Assembly: GCF_001305675.1 (NCBI RefSeq)
Contig: NZ_CP011853.1
Location: forward strand, 124,001-188,000
Source of the DNA: Gordonia phthalatica
GTDB lineage: Bacteria > Actinomycetota > Actinomycetes > Mycobacteriales > Mycobacteriaceae
Reading direction: 5' to 3'
DNA: 64,000 nt
Made by a program: the position numbers and the translations under genes. The notes under the pieces were generated by a model that saw nothing but the letters and a program-made list of their open reading frames with translations, was not told where the DNA came from and did no database searches. Positions 1 through 8,628 of the stretch are shown piece by piece. The stretch's first letter is position 1; each line of letters begins with the position of its first letter.

Positions 1-1
1 G

Positions 2-427
2 GATCATGTGACCGAGTTCAATCACGCCGACCCGGCCGCGGGCGGTGCCACCTGCGCGTGCAATCTCAACCCGAAGTGCAAGTTCCACCACGGTCTCAAA
101 ACCCACGCGGCCGGATGGCTCGACGACCAGATCGTCGGCGCGGACGGGGTGATCTGGACTGAGATCACCACCCCTGAAGGGCTGACGGTGCGGAAGCAGG
201 CCGCCAACGGGTGGCTCCTGCCGGAGTTGGGTTTGATTCCCTGTTCGCACGGTGCGGCGACACGACCGGGTGCCGGACACGCCGGTGATGGCACAGAACC
301 GGAGCGGGCGCGTACTCGGTTGGAGGCCAAGCATCAGTACCGGATGCGGCAGCGGGCCGCGAACCGCCGGGCTCGCGAGGCCGCGGTGGCGGCGATGGAG
401 GCTGCCGACGGCGAGCCACCGTTCTGA
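2..427 (+). CDS. DUF222/HNH endonuclease family protein, C-terminal fragment
   Basis: Only the 3' end of this gene is in the window; the frame is open to the left edge, so the apparent GTG at 8 is not the real start. The visible part opens with Asp-His-Val, followed by the spaced motif HADPAAGG...NLNPKCKFHH, which is the C-terminal HNH nuclease module (His, Asn, His metal and catalytic residues) of the DUF222 or 13E12-repeat family. An Arg/Ala-rich basic tail follows. Proteins of this family are multicopy in Gordonia, Rhodococcus and mycobacteria, and many are thought to be mobile or domesticated nucleases. The DUF222 part lies outside the window. The family call is confident; the biological role is unknown. 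Confidence 0.8.
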   Translation, partial: DHVTEFNHADPAAGGATCACNLNPKCKFHHGLKTHAAGWLDDQIVGADGVIWTEITTPEGLTVRKQAANGWLLPELGLIPCSHGAATRPGAGHAGDGTEPERARTRLEAKHQYRMRQRAANRRAREAAVAAMEAADGEPPF

Positions 428-594
428 TCAGTTGGCGGTTTTGATTCTGCGGTGGGTCGCACCGCCAGCTCCAGCCCGCAGCGATCTCGATGACGCTGCG
501 GCGCTGCCCGCCGGAGCTACTCGATCAGCAAAGGGGGTAAGACGGCGACACACCGACGAATCCGACACGCCGCTGATGCTCCCTTTTCGGTGGC

Positions 595-1161
595 TCAACC
601 TCGATGCTGCGATGAGTACTCCGGGTTCGGCCGCATGTCGATACCGCTCGCGACGCGGTTGGTCATGTTGAAGAAGGCGGCGGTCGAGGCGACGTCGAAG
701 ATGTCGCGGTCGGAGAGCCCGGCGTCACGCAGTGACTGGCGGTCGGACTCCTCCATCTTCGACGGCTGCTCGGTCAGCTTCTCCGCGAAGAGGAGCATCG
801 CGCGCTGACGGTCGGGGAGGTCGGCTGCACGGAAGTTCATGACGAGGAGTTCGCCCAGTTCCGGATCACCGGACAGTTCGCGGACGGATGCGCCGTGCGC
901 GGTGAGGCAGTAGTAGCACTTGTTGATCGACGACACGACGACGGCGATCATCTCTCGCTCCAGCGGCGACAGACCCGACTCGCCGAGCATCAGATCGTTG
1001 TACATCGCGGTGAACGCGTTGAGTTTGGTTTCGTCGAACGTGTAGGCCTGCAAGACGTTCGGGACCATGCCGAGCTTCTCGCGGCAGATGTCGAAGTATT
1101 TGCGGGTACGGTCGCTCAACTCGCCTTCGGGAAGGTCGAGGGCGGTGATCCGGTCGCTCAC
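595..1161 (-). CDS. Peroxidase-related enzyme of the AhpD/carboxymuconolactone decarboxylase family
   Basis: A protein of 188 aa with the AhpD-type redox motif Cys-Tyr-Tyr-Cys-x3-His (C82, C85, H89) inside the segment INKCYYCLTAHG. The family's typical role is thiol-dependent peroxide reduction or a related redox step. I chose the GTG start at 1161 because GAGAGGA lies about 8 bases upstream; the frame stays open to an ATG at 1230, but that would add an Arg-rich leader with no resemblance to the family. A second, shorter CMD protein occurs at 6.3 kb but is not a close copy. The gene runs in the same direction as the CoA-transferase gene behind it, with 135 bases between them. Substrate unknown. 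Confidence 0.82.
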   Translation of the reverse strand: MSDRITALDLPEGELSDRTRKYFDICREKLGMVPNVLQAYTFDETKLNAFTAMYNDLMLGESGLSPLEREMIAVVVSSINKCYYCLTAHGASVRELSGDPELGELLVMNFRAADLPDRQRAMLLFAEKLTEQPSKMEESDRQSLRDAGLSDRDIFDVASTAAFFNMTNRVASGIDMRPNPEYSSQHRG

Positions 1162-1296
1162 GGGGAAGGTCCTCTCGTCGGGGAGTGCTGTCGTGATCGT
1201 AAGACGACCGCCGCGACGAGGTACCGACAATTGCGTCCCCGTGGCACCGATCCGAGGGCTATTCGCCCTCGGCGAGGGCTGAGGGGGACGCAGATG

Positions 1297-2499
1297 TCAG
1301 TGACACAGCACCACGCCGGCCGACCGCAGCCGCGAGACGGTCTCGTCGTCCACACCGAGCTCGGTGAGCAGTGCGGCGGTGTGCTGCCCGAGAGCGGGGA
1401 CATCGCCCATCGTGGCCGCCGAGTCGCTGAAGGTCGCGGGTGGCAGCAACGCTTTGACCTGCGCATGCTCCGTGCCGACGGTGCGCCACCGGTCGCGGGC
1501 GGCGAGCTGGGGATGGGCGGCGACGTCGCGCAATTCCTTGATCTGGGCGGCGGGGATGCCCGCGGCGGCGAGCTTCGCGTCCAAGTCGGCGGTGGTGAAG
1601 CGGCGGGTCTGCTCGGCGACCACGGCGTCGCACGCGGACCGATTCTCGACGCGATGGATGTTGGTGTCGAAACGAGGATCGGTGCGCAGTTCCGGGATGT
1701 CGAGGACATCGGTGAGTGCGTTCCACCCGCCATCGCTCTGCACGCCGATGAGGATCTGTCCGTCGGCGGTGGGGTAGGCGTCGTACGGTGCGATCGACAC
1801 GTGACTCACGCCCATCCGCTGCGGTTGCTCACCGGTGTACATCTGCGTGTAGAGCGAATGCCCCATCCACTCGACGGTCGCTTCGAGCATCGACACCTCG
1901 ATGCTCGCGCCCTCGCCGGTCCGGAAGCGCCGCAGCAGGGCAGCGAGAACCGCTTGCGCGCAATACATTCCGGAAGCGATGTCGGCGGTTGGGATGCCGG
2001 TCTTCACAGCCGCGTCGGGAGTGCCGGTGATGGAGATGAGACCGCTCTCGGCCTGAATGAGCATGTCGTAGGCCTTGCGCTGCTCGAACGGGCCGCCACT
2101 GCCGTACCCCGACAGGTCGACGGTGACGAGCTCGGGATGGTTGGCGCGCAACTCGTCGGAGCCGAAGCCGAGGCGGGCGGCGGCACCGGGCGCCAGGTTC
2201 TGCAGGAAGACATCGGACCGTCGAATCAGCGACAACACCAGGTCGCGACCCTCGACCGATTTGAGGTCGACGGCCAACGACTCCTTGCCCCGGTTGAGCC
2301 AGACGAAGTGCGCGCCGGTGCCCTCGACGGCGTGGTCGTAGGCGCGGGCGAAGTCGCCGCCGTCGGGCCGTTCCACCTTGATGACCCGTGCTCCCAGGTC
2401 GGCCAGTTGGCGTGAGGCGAGGGGGACGGCGACCGCCTGTTCCAGCGTGACGACGGTGACGCCGTCGAGGGGGAGCAGCGGATCGGAGTGCGGGGCCAT
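1297..2499 (-). CDS. CaiB/BaiF family (family III) CoA-transferase
   Basis: A 400-aa protein of usual family length. It opens with the typical segment PLDGVTVVTLEQAVAVPLA and carries the conserved stretch GSGGPFEQRKAYD; D145 in AYD aligns with the catalytic aspartate of formyl-CoA transferase and alpha-methylacyl-CoA racemase. Family III enzymes move CoA between organic acids, or racemise 2-methylacyl-CoAs, through an aspartyl-CoA anhydride. The ATG at 2499 fits the N-terminal motif. The reading frame continues far upstream without a stop, but that part is antisense to the secreted-protein gene and is not coding. No neighbour shows which acid is used. Confidence 0.88.
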   Translation of the reverse strand: MAPHSDPLLPLDGVTVVTLEQAVAVPLASRQLADLGARVIKVERPDGGDFARAYDHAVEGTGAHFVWLNRGKESLAVDLKSVEGRDLVLSLIRRSDVFLQNLAPGAAARLGFGSDELRANHPELVTVDLSGYGSGGPFEQRKAYDMLIQAESGLISITGTPDAAVKTGIPTADIASGMYCAQAVLAALLRRFRTGEGASIEVSMLEATVEWMGHSLYTQMYTGEQPQRMGVSHVSIAPYDAYPTADGQILIGVQSDGGWNALTDVLDIPELRTDPRFDTNIHRVENRSACDAVVAEQTRRFTTADLDAKLAAAGIPAAQIKELRDVAAHPQLAARDRWRTVGTEHAQVKALLPPATFSDSAATMGDVPALGQHTAALLTELGVDDETVSRLRSAGVVLCH

Positions 2500-2688
2500 G
2501 GATTCACTATGGCACTGCCTCAGAGCTGTGCGATGAGTTACCCGACCTGGATGAAGGCGTCGTCTGATCGGACGAATTCCTGAGAAGACTCCCAGGTCAC
2601 GCCAAAAGCCTATTACGGAATTATTGCGCTCTCCTCTAGGTTTGATCCGCACTGTTGTCAGATAGGCGACGGTCGCAGGAGGTGTCGG

Positions 2689-3954
2689 ATGCGGATGATT
2701 CGCAATCGTGGAGTGATGAGCGTCGTCGCTGCGATGGTCGTCGCCGTCGCACTGATCGCTTCGCTGCTTACCGCACCGGCGGTGCAAGCGACACCCGGTG
2801 TTGACCGCTACTTGAACCTGCCGCTGGTGAACCGCGATGCGGCCCACGGGCCCGGCGGCATCAATCCGGTCCTTCCTACGGATCCCAAGGTGCTCGGCGC
2901 ACTGCTCGACGAGGCGCGTGAACGAGGGGTCGCGCCGACGTCGTACAGCGCCCTGCTGCTGCAATACTGGCTCGCCGACACGACCACCGCCGCGGGCATC
3001 GATCTGAAGTCGTGGAATCCGCGAGCGGGCGTGACAGCCAACCGCGGCAACCTCGGGAAGTCGTACCAGTTCTACAAGAACCTCCAGCTGCGGCACCGTG
3101 AACTGCAGTGGGCGGGCATGGGCGGCCTGGTGGGCGCCGACTTCGGCGGCGGACTGCTCGACTTCGAGCTCGCGACGAACGTCTACGAGATCACTCGACT
3201 GGCGCCGGTGGCGCATGCGATCGTCGGCGAGACCAACCGCACCCTGGGCCCGGTCTTCGTCGACCGGTTGCCCCGCGGGCTGCGAGCCCTCGCCCGCGTC
3301 GGCGCGACCATCACTCCCGCCGACCTCCGCCACGTCCAGGCGTCGATCCTGGTGATGCAGAAGAACATCTTCAGCGACCTGATGCCGATGCACCGCGCCT
3401 ACGTGAAGGGCCGGCTCCCGGCGCTGCGCGAGATGACCGAAGCGGGTCTGTTCCCCACCGACATCCTCCGCGCCTGGGAGCAGATCGCGACTAAGACGCC
3501 CGACGGTATCGCTGCGGGCAACGCTCGCCTGCTGCGACGCGAGCAGGGCGAGGTCATCAACGAGCAGTGGGACGCGGTTCGCGCCTACCGCGGCGACGTC
3601 GGCGAGGCCATGACCTACGCGAGCACTCTCGCCGGTTCGCCGTCTGTTGCCGGGGTGCTGCCGTTGCGGTCGTACAAGCCCCTGCAGCTGCGCGGCATCA
3701 CCCCCGACCACCGCACGGTGAGCATCACCGTGCCCCTGCCGTCGTGGAACTGGTCGGTCTTCGACGAGCGCTGGGACTACATCACCCACCAGCTGCTGCC
3801 CAAGTACCGCTTCCAGGTCGAGAATCGGTGGCCCGACCTGCGCCGTGAACTCGCAATCCCGTCCTCCCAGCAGATCGAACAGCACCGCCCGATCTGGAAC
3901 CTGCTGCCGATGATGCAGTCCGCTCTGAACACCCTGAAGGTGGAAGTCCGATGA
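2689..3954 (+). CDS. Secreted protein of unknown function paired with a lipase-like protein
   Basis: A 421-aa protein with a clear Sec signal peptide (Arg-rich n-region, hydrophobic core around residues 11-28, likely cleavage after VQA at about residue 34). The rest is a soluble, mostly helical-looking domain with no motif I recognise; there is no Cys-based lipobox. AGGAGGT at 2677-2683 places the ATG at 2689 well. It overlaps the next gene by 4 bases (ATGA), so the two are probably translated together, and both products are exported. A joint role in the cell envelope is inference. I do not recognise the family. Confidence 0.8.
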   Translation: MRMIRNRGVMSVVAAMVVAVALIASLLTAPAVQATPGVDRYLNLPLVNRDAAHGPGGINPVLPTDPKVLGALLDEARERGVAPTSYSALLLQYWLADTTTAAGIDLKSWNPRAGVTANRGNLGKSYQFYKNLQLRHRELQWAGMGGLVGADFGGGLLDFELATNVYEITRLAPVAHAIVGETNRTLGPVFVDRLPRGLRALARVGATITPADLRHVQASILVMQKNIFSDLMPMHRAYVKGRLPALREMTEAGLFPTDILRAWEQIATKTPDGIAAGNARLLRREQGEVINEQWDAVRAYRGDVGEAMTYASTLAGSPSVAGVLPLRSYKPLQLRGITPDHRTVSITVPLPSWNWSVFDERWDYITHQLLPKYRFQVENRWPDLRRELAIPSSQQIEQHRPIWNLLPMMQSALNTLKVEVR

Positions 3955-5300
3955 AGGCGAAGTCCTGGCTCACCGCGCTCCTGACCGTCGTGAGCGCCCT
4001 CGCGATCAGCACCTCCCTGCTGCCCGCTCCGGCGCAGGCGGCGCCGCCCAACCGGACCCCGCAGGTCACCGAGATCTTCAACGGCTTCGTCATCGGGACC
4101 TTCCAGCACGGTCGGATGGGCAGCCCCGACGAAGTCCTGACGCCGCTGCTCTCGACCGACCCCTTCTACCGTGAGCCGCGCCTGACCGGTTCCGAGAAGG
4201 CGGGCACGCTGCTCAAGGCCAAGAAGGTCGCCGTGCAGTTCCTCGGCTTCCGTCCGGGCGACGTCGACGCCTACAAGATCATGTACGTCACCACCGCGCT
4301 CGACGGCCGCCCCGATATCAGCACCGGGCTCATCATGATCCCGCGCGACGGGCGCGACAACGCGAAGCGTCCGATCGTCAGCTACCAGATGGCCAACGAC
4401 AGCGTCGGCGCCAACTGTCACCCGTCCGCCATGTGGACCGGCTCGGATCCGATGGACGGCTCGTCGTGGTCGGCGCTCGGCCCCCTCGCCCAGCTCTTCG
4501 GCAAGGGCTACGCCGTTGTCATGTCCGACGTCGGCAACAACGGCGACAAGAAGCCGCACGGCGTCTTCGCAGGCAAGTACAACGCCCGAACCAGCCTCGA
4601 CGCTGTCCGCGCGGCCCTCACGGTCCGTGACGCGCGCCTGTCGAGCACTGCGCCCGTCGGCCTGTTCGGCATTGCCGGCGGCGGTGTCGGCACCGGACAC
4701 GCCCTCGAGATCAAGGATCAGTACGCGCCGGAACTCAACATCACCGCCGCGGTCCTGGAGGGCATGGTCCCGAACTACCGCAACTTCATCGCGACCGCCG
4801 ACGGCTCCGTCGGCTCCGGCTTCGCGATGGCGACTCTGCTCGGCCTGGAGCCGCACTACCCGGACATGCGGATCGACGACCACCTCAACCAGGCGGGACG
4901 TGCCGTCGCCGACTATTACCGCACCCAGTGCCAGACACCTGCCTACTTCACGCTGCCGCTGGTTCCGCTGAAGACGCTGTTCAAGGGAAATCAGTCGCCG
5001 GCGAACATCAAGGCCTTCCAACGTGCCTACCGCGACAACGTGATGGGCACCGGTACTCCCGCGAAGGGCGTGCGGACTCTCGTCGCGTCGTGCGTGGCGG
5101 ACGACTCGCCGATGTCCCTGGTGCCCGCCGCGGACTCCCGCAAGCTGGTGCGCGCCTGGCGTAGCCGCGGCGGTCGGGTCGACTATCAGCCGACCGACTG
5201 CAGCATGGTCAAGTTCATCACCGACATGTACGGCTGGGGTACCGACCTGTTCGGCATGCAGACGGTCGACTGGTTCGCGGCCAACCTGACCCGGCGATAG
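3951..5300 (+). CDS. Secretory-lipase-like protein lacking the nucleophile serine
   Basis: A 449-aa exported protein (signal peptide about residues 1-30, AQA cleavage site). The body resembles the secretory lipase (LIP, alpha/beta-hydrolase) family of mycolic actinobacteria: the segments GLIMIP, RPIVSYQMAND, GYAVVMSDV and SLDAVRAAL fall in the expected order. Where the family has G-Y-S-Q-G this protein has G-I-A-G-G (G240 to G244), so the nucleophile serine is replaced by A242. It may therefore be catalytically dead or act as a binding protein or partner of the upstream gene. Translation is coupled to that gene by an ATGA overlap. Confidence 0.78.
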   Translation: MKAKSWLTALLTVVSALAISTSLLPAPAQAAPPNRTPQVTEIFNGFVIGTFQHGRMGSPDEVLTPLLSTDPFYREPRLTGSEKAGTLLKAKKVAVQFLGFRPGDVDAYKIMYVTTALDGRPDISTGLIMIPRDGRDNAKRPIVSYQMANDSVGANCHPSAMWTGSDPMDGSSWSALGPLAQLFGKGYAVVMSDVGNNGDKKPHGVFAGKYNARTSLDAVRAALTVRDARLSSTAPVGLFGIAGGGVGTGHALEIKDQYAPELNITAAVLEGMVPNYRNFIATADGSVGSGFAMATLLGLEPHYPDMRIDDHLNQAGRAVADYYRTQCQTPAYFTLPLVPLKTLFKGNQSPANIKAFQRAYRDNVMGTGTPAKGVRTLVASCVADDSPMSLVPAADSRKLVRAWRSRGGRVDYQPTDCSMVKFITDMYGWGTDLFGMQTVDWFAANLTRR

Positions 5301-5316
5301 CCCGAACCGACAACAC

Positions 5317-6150
5317 CTACGACGCGGCCCTGCGCACCTCGACGACCGTCAGCTCGTCGCCGCGCAGGGTCGCGTCGATCGCGGCGATCCCGCCCGACGG
5401 CGTGAACGACACGTCCATCACCAGCAGCACTTCGCCGTCGCGACCGGACGGGTGGCGGACGGCGACGCCGACCTTCCCGTCGAGCAGCGCGGTGTACGCG
5501 GTCTTCGCGCGGAACATGAATGCTTCCGCGATCGCGGGAGCACCGTGCACCAGGGCGGGCGGCTGATCGTCGGTGAAAGTGCGGAACATCGCGTCCGGAT
5601 CCAGTAGTTCCACGAGCGAACCGAAGTCGCCGTCGCGGGACGCGGCGAGGAAGGCGTCGACGGCGCGGGTGCGGTGCGACGTCGATTCCGGGGGAGCGGC
5701 GGTGACCCGGCGGCGGGCCCGGCTGGCCACCTGTCGGGTCGCGGCCGGGGTCTTGCCGAGAATGGTGGCGACGTCGTCGAACGGGACGCCGAAGACGTCG
5801 TGCAGGACGAAGGCCACCCGCTCGGCCGGGGCGAGGGAGTCGAGGACTGCGCCGAGGGCGGCACTGACGGCGTCGGCCAGTTGAGCCTCGTCCGCCGGAC
5901 CGGGATGCTGATCGACGGGGTCGACGATCTCGACCGGTGCCGCGGGTCGACGCGCTCGCAGCATGTCCAGGCAGATTCGGGAGACGACGGTCGTCAGCCA
6001 CCCGGTCGGATTCTCGATCTCGTCGCCGACGTCGGCGGCGCGGAGCCACGTCTCCTGGACTGCCTCCTCCGCGTCGGCGGGGGATCCGAGCATCCGCGTC
6101 GCCACCGCCAACAGGTGCGGGCGTGCGTCGGAGAAGATTGTCGTCTGCAT
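5317..6150 (-). CDS. ECF sigma factor with C-terminal SnoaL-like domain (ECF41 type)
   Basis: A 277-aa sigma factor. Residues about 1-70 form region 2 (ARPHLLAVATRMLG...AEEAVQETWLR), about 105-155 region 4 (SLAPAERVAFVLHDVFGVPFDDVATILGK gives the HTH), and the last 110 residues a SnoaL-like NTF2 fold. In ECF41 factors this extension replaces a separate anti-sigma factor. The canonical WLPEP and DGGG motifs of ECF41 are not obvious, so it is a variant member. The assignment rests on the fold order, the divergent CMD-family gene (the usual ECF41 partner) and a matching promoter between them. The ATG at 6150 lies one base from the -35 element of that promoter. Confidence 0.85.
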   Translation of the reverse strand: MQTTIFSDARPHLLAVATRMLGSPADAEEAVQETWLRAADVGDEIENPTGWLTTVVSRICLDMLRARRPAAPVEIVDPVDQHPGPADEAQLADAVSAALGAVLDSLAPAERVAFVLHDVFGVPFDDVATILGKTPAATRQVASRARRRVTAAPPESTSHRTRAVDAFLAASRDGDFGSLVELLDPDAMFRTFTDDQPPALVHGAPAIAEAFMFRAKTAYTALLDGKVGVAVRHPSGRDGEVLLVMDVSFTPSGGIAAIDATLRGDELTVVEVRRAAS

Positions 6151-6151
6151 G

Positions 6152-6178
6152 TGTCACATCTTTCCGCTCCGCGGCGTC
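6152..6178 (+). promoter_or_regulatory. ECF41-type promoter for the CMD gene
   Basis: TGTCACA at 6152-6158, a 16-base spacer, and CGTC at 6175-6178 match the known ECF41 promoter (-35 TGTCACA, -10 CGTC). It points at the gene starting at 6252 and abuts the start codon of the sigma gene on the other strand, so transcription of the two genes may interfere. Confidence 0.8.
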
Positions 6179-6251
6179 ATATGGGTGACGAGGCAACAGC
6201 TTCCGTCCAGATCGGCCCGGAATCACCGGGCCCGCCGCAAGGAGATCCACC

Positions 6252-6710
6252 ATGACCGCACGCATGACCAACCCGACGATGCTGCTCCCCGGCGTCTTCG
6301 ACGCCCTGATGGCGATGCACAAGGCCGTCGCCGACACCGGTCTGCCTGCCGACCTGTCCGAGATGGTCAACATGCGCGCCAGCCAGCTCAACGGCTGCAG
6401 CACCTGCCTCGACGGGCACTGGCGGCTGGCGCGCCGATTCGGCGTCAGCGACGAGAAGCTGTTCGCCGTCGGTGCCTGGCGTGACTCCCCGTACTTCACC
6501 GAGGCCGAGCGCATCGCGCTGGAGATCACCGAGGAACTGACGCACCTGTCGATGAAGCCGGAGGCCGTGTCCGACGAACTGTGGGAGCGGGCGGCGGAGG
6601 AGTTCGACGAGGCGCAACTCGCCGCGTTGATCGTCGCGGTCGCGACCATCAACTTCTACAACCGCGTCAATCACGCGACCCGTCAGCCGGGTGGTTCGTG
6701 GAAGCCGTGA
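6252..6710 (+). CDS. Carboxymuconolactone decarboxylase/AhpD family protein, ECF41 target
   Basis: A 152-aa protein with the redox motif Cys-Ser-Thr-Cys-x3-His (C49, C52, H56) and the AhpD helical pattern (INFYNRVNHATR near the C-terminus). It has a good Shine-Dalgarno (AAGGAGA) before the ATG. Lying divergently beside an ECF41 sigma gene and behind an ECF41 promoter, it is the expected COE-class target. The likely role is thiol-based peroxide or electrophile detoxification, but substrates are unknown for this group. A strong hairpin follows the gene. Confidence 0.88.
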   Translation: MTARMTNPTMLLPGVFDALMAMHKAVADTGLPADLSEMVNMRASQLNGCSTCLDGHWRLARRFGVSDEKLFAVGAWRDSPYFTEAERIALEITEELTHLSMKPEAVSDELWERAAEEFDEAQLAALIVAVATINFYNRVNHATRQPGGSWKP

Positions 6711-6740
6711 CGAACCAGGCACTCTCCTCGGGAACGGGTG

Positions 6741-6778
6741 AAGCGGCCCTGCCGATCGTTGGATCGGTGGGGCCGCTT
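6741..6778. terminator. Bidirectional hairpin terminator
   Basis: AAGCGGCC (6741-6748) pairs with GGCCGCTT (6771-6778), and an inner stem CCGATC/GATCGG adds stability. It lies between the convergent CMD and permease genes. There is no strong T-tract. Confidence 0.7.
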
Positions 6779-6795
6779 CTGTGGAGGGCGTAGCG

Positions 6796-8412
6796 CTACG
6801 CGAGTTCCGGGTCGCCGTCGCGTTCGCTGCTGTCGTCGAGCACTACGCGGCCGATGATCTCGTACTTCGCCGGGGCGAACCTCCGAGTCCACAGTGCGAA
6901 GACGAGACCCGAGAGGCCGATCACACCGACTACCCACGGTGACAGCTTGAAGACGATGTCCGATGCGGCATCACCAGCTGCGAAGCCCGCGTTCTTGATC
7001 AGCAACCAGCCGACGCCCAGCATCCCGACGCCGCCGATCAGTGGTGCCAGGAAGGTGCGGAACCAGTTCGCGGACTCGGGGTGCATCTTCAAGACATGGA
7101 AGTAGGAGACGCATGAGAAGGCAGCGAGGGCCTGGACGATGAGGATCGCGGTGGTCCCGAGGATTGCCATCAGCGTGTAGAGCTGGGTATAGGGGTTTCG
7201 GTCGCTGAAGAAGAAGAACAGCACGATCACTGTTGCGACGGCGGTCTGCACGAAGCCGGCGATGTGCGGTGATCCGTGCTTGGGATGGGACGAGCCGATC
7301 GTCTTCGACATCCCCGGGACCAGATCCTCACGACCGATCGCGTAGATGTACCGCGCTGCGCAGTTATGGAAGGCCATGCCGCAGGCATAGGAGCCGGTCA
7401 TCATCAGAAACTCGACCAGAATCAACGACCAGTGACCGAGGTGCTCCTCGATAGGAATGAAGAACATGTCTCCTGCGGTGTCGGGGTCCTGGGCAAGGGC
7501 GATGGCGCGACTTGGACCGGTGCCGACGAGTGCCGACCAGGAGACGATGACGTAGAAGATTCCGACGCCGAGCACTGCGACCATGGTGGCGATGGGGATG
7601 ATCTTCTTCGGGTTCCGTGATTCCTCTCCGTACATCGCGGTCGACTCGAAGCCCACCCACGACCAGAAGGCGAAGAACAGACCGATTCCGGCGGAGCCGG
7701 CCACCGCGATGGTCGATCCGGCATGGACTGGATCGGCGACGACGCCGGAGAGGCTGTCGAACGCACTCAGCGGATTCAGCGACGACCAGGACCATCCTTC
7801 GGGACCGCCACCGCTGCCGATCACAGAGATCGTCATCGCGGTGAGAATCAGGATCTCCGTGACCAGAAAGAAGCCGAGCACCTTCGCGGTGAGATTAACG
7901 TCGAAGTACGTCAGGATCGAATTCACCACGAGCATTGTCAACGCGTACCAGACCCAGGGAATCTCGATCCCCATGTGGTTTGTGAAGAAGTTGGTGGCGA
8001 AAAACGAGAAGATGCCGACCAGCGCTGCCTCGAAGACGACGTACGCCAAGGTTGTCAGTGCGCCGGCGGCCATGCCGACGATGCGGCCGAGCCCGTGCGA
8101 GATGAAGCCGTAGAACGCACCGGTGGACGTGATGTGCTTGCTCATCGCTGAGTATCCGAGGGCGAACAGGCCGAGGATCACCGTGGCCACCAGGTATCCG
8201 GCTGGTGCTCCCGCGCCATTGCCGAAACCCACCGCGATGGGAACGTTTCCGATCATGGCAGTGATGGGTGCCGCGGTCGCGACAGCCATGAAGACCACGC
8301 CGGTGAGGCCGACGGCGTTTGCCTTCAGTCGCTGGACCTGTGGTGCGGAGTCGGCCGCCTCCTGGATCGGGGACGACGCAGGTGAGGGCGTGCGGGGAGT
8401 GTCAGGCGCCAT
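6796..8412 (-). CDS. APC-superfamily amine/amino-acid permease of the microcompartment locus
   Basis: A 538-aa membrane protein with about 12 hydrophobic segments. The first core helix carries GLTGVVFMAVATAAPITAM, typical of APC transporters, and the N-terminus is a Pro/Ser/Ala-rich cytoplasmic tail. AGGAGGATC lies just upstream of the ATG at 8412. It is divergent from the microcompartment operon and shares its regulatory region, so it most likely imports the amino alcohol (1-amino-2-propanol) or aminoacetone used there. A similar permease accompanies RMM-type loci in mycobacteria and rhodococci. The substrate is inferred from context. Confidence 0.87.
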   Translation of the reverse strand: MAPDTPRTPSPASSPIQEAADSAPQVQRLKANAVGLTGVVFMAVATAAPITAMIGNVPIAVGFGNGAGAPAGYLVATVILGLFALGYSAMSKHITSTGAFYGFISHGLGRIVGMAAGALTTLAYVVFEAALVGIFSFFATNFFTNHMGIEIPWVWYALTMLVVNSILTYFDVNLTAKVLGFFLVTEILILTAMTISVIGSGGGPEGWSWSSLNPLSAFDSLSGVVADPVHAGSTIAVAGSAGIGLFFAFWSWVGFESTAMYGEESRNPKKIIPIATMVAVLGVGIFYVIVSWSALVGTGPSRAIALAQDPDTAGDMFFIPIEEHLGHWSLILVEFLMMTGSYACGMAFHNCAARYIYAIGREDLVPGMSKTIGSSHPKHGSPHIAGFVQTAVATVIVLFFFFSDRNPYTQLYTLMAILGTTAILIVQALAAFSCVSYFHVLKMHPESANWFRTFLAPLIGGVGMLGVGWLLIKNAGFAAGDAASDIVFKLSPWVVGVIGLSGLVFALWTRRFAPAKYEIIGRVVLDDSSERDGDPELA

Positions 8413-8490
8413 GGGGAGATCCTCCTAGGGGGTGTGCCTCAAGCCACATGTGTTGTGGGTCACTTGAGTAGGAGTACACCGTTTCTGTAA

Positions 8491-8513
8491 TTGGTTCAAT
8501 AGGTTTGGACCAA
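8491..8513. promoter_or_regulatory. Inverted-repeat operator candidate, divergent permease/BMC region
   Basis: TTGGTTCAA (8491-8499) and TTGGACCAA (8505-8513) form an inverted repeat with 8 of 9 matches and a 5-base gap. The right arm contains GGTTTGGACC (8502-8511), a GGT-N4-ACC core of the sort bound by GntR/UTRA regulators. The perfect short palindrome TTTGACTCAAA (8514-8524) follows directly. The locus encodes such a regulator at 15.8 kb. Confidence 0.55.
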
Positions 8514-8547
8514 TTTGACTCAAATCCTTCAAACCATTGCGCGAATC

Positions 8548-8557
8548 GGTATGGACC
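8548..8557. promoter_or_regulatory. Second GGT-N4-ACC operator candidate
   Basis: GGTATGGACC repeats GGTTTGGACC of 8502-8511 with 9 of 10 identical bases, 46 bases further on, upstream of the phospholyase start. Two equally oriented copies suit cooperative binding by a dimeric GntR protein. Confidence 0.45.
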
Positions 8558-8628
8558 GTATAGCTTCGAGTCACAGCCTCCCCGATGAGTTCGGATGGGC
8601 GAGGGCAGGAGAGAAGAACGGTGAAGTG

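Noticed and set aside
449..465. GCGGTG/CACCGC hairpin after the HNH gene as terminator
   Set aside because: Only 6 bp with a competing pairing nearby and no T-tract.
2500..3885. Long open minus-strand frame continuing upstream of the CoA-transferase gene
   Set aside because: It is antisense to the signal-peptide gene at 2689, has no domain and reflects high GC3; the transferase has a clear start at 2499.
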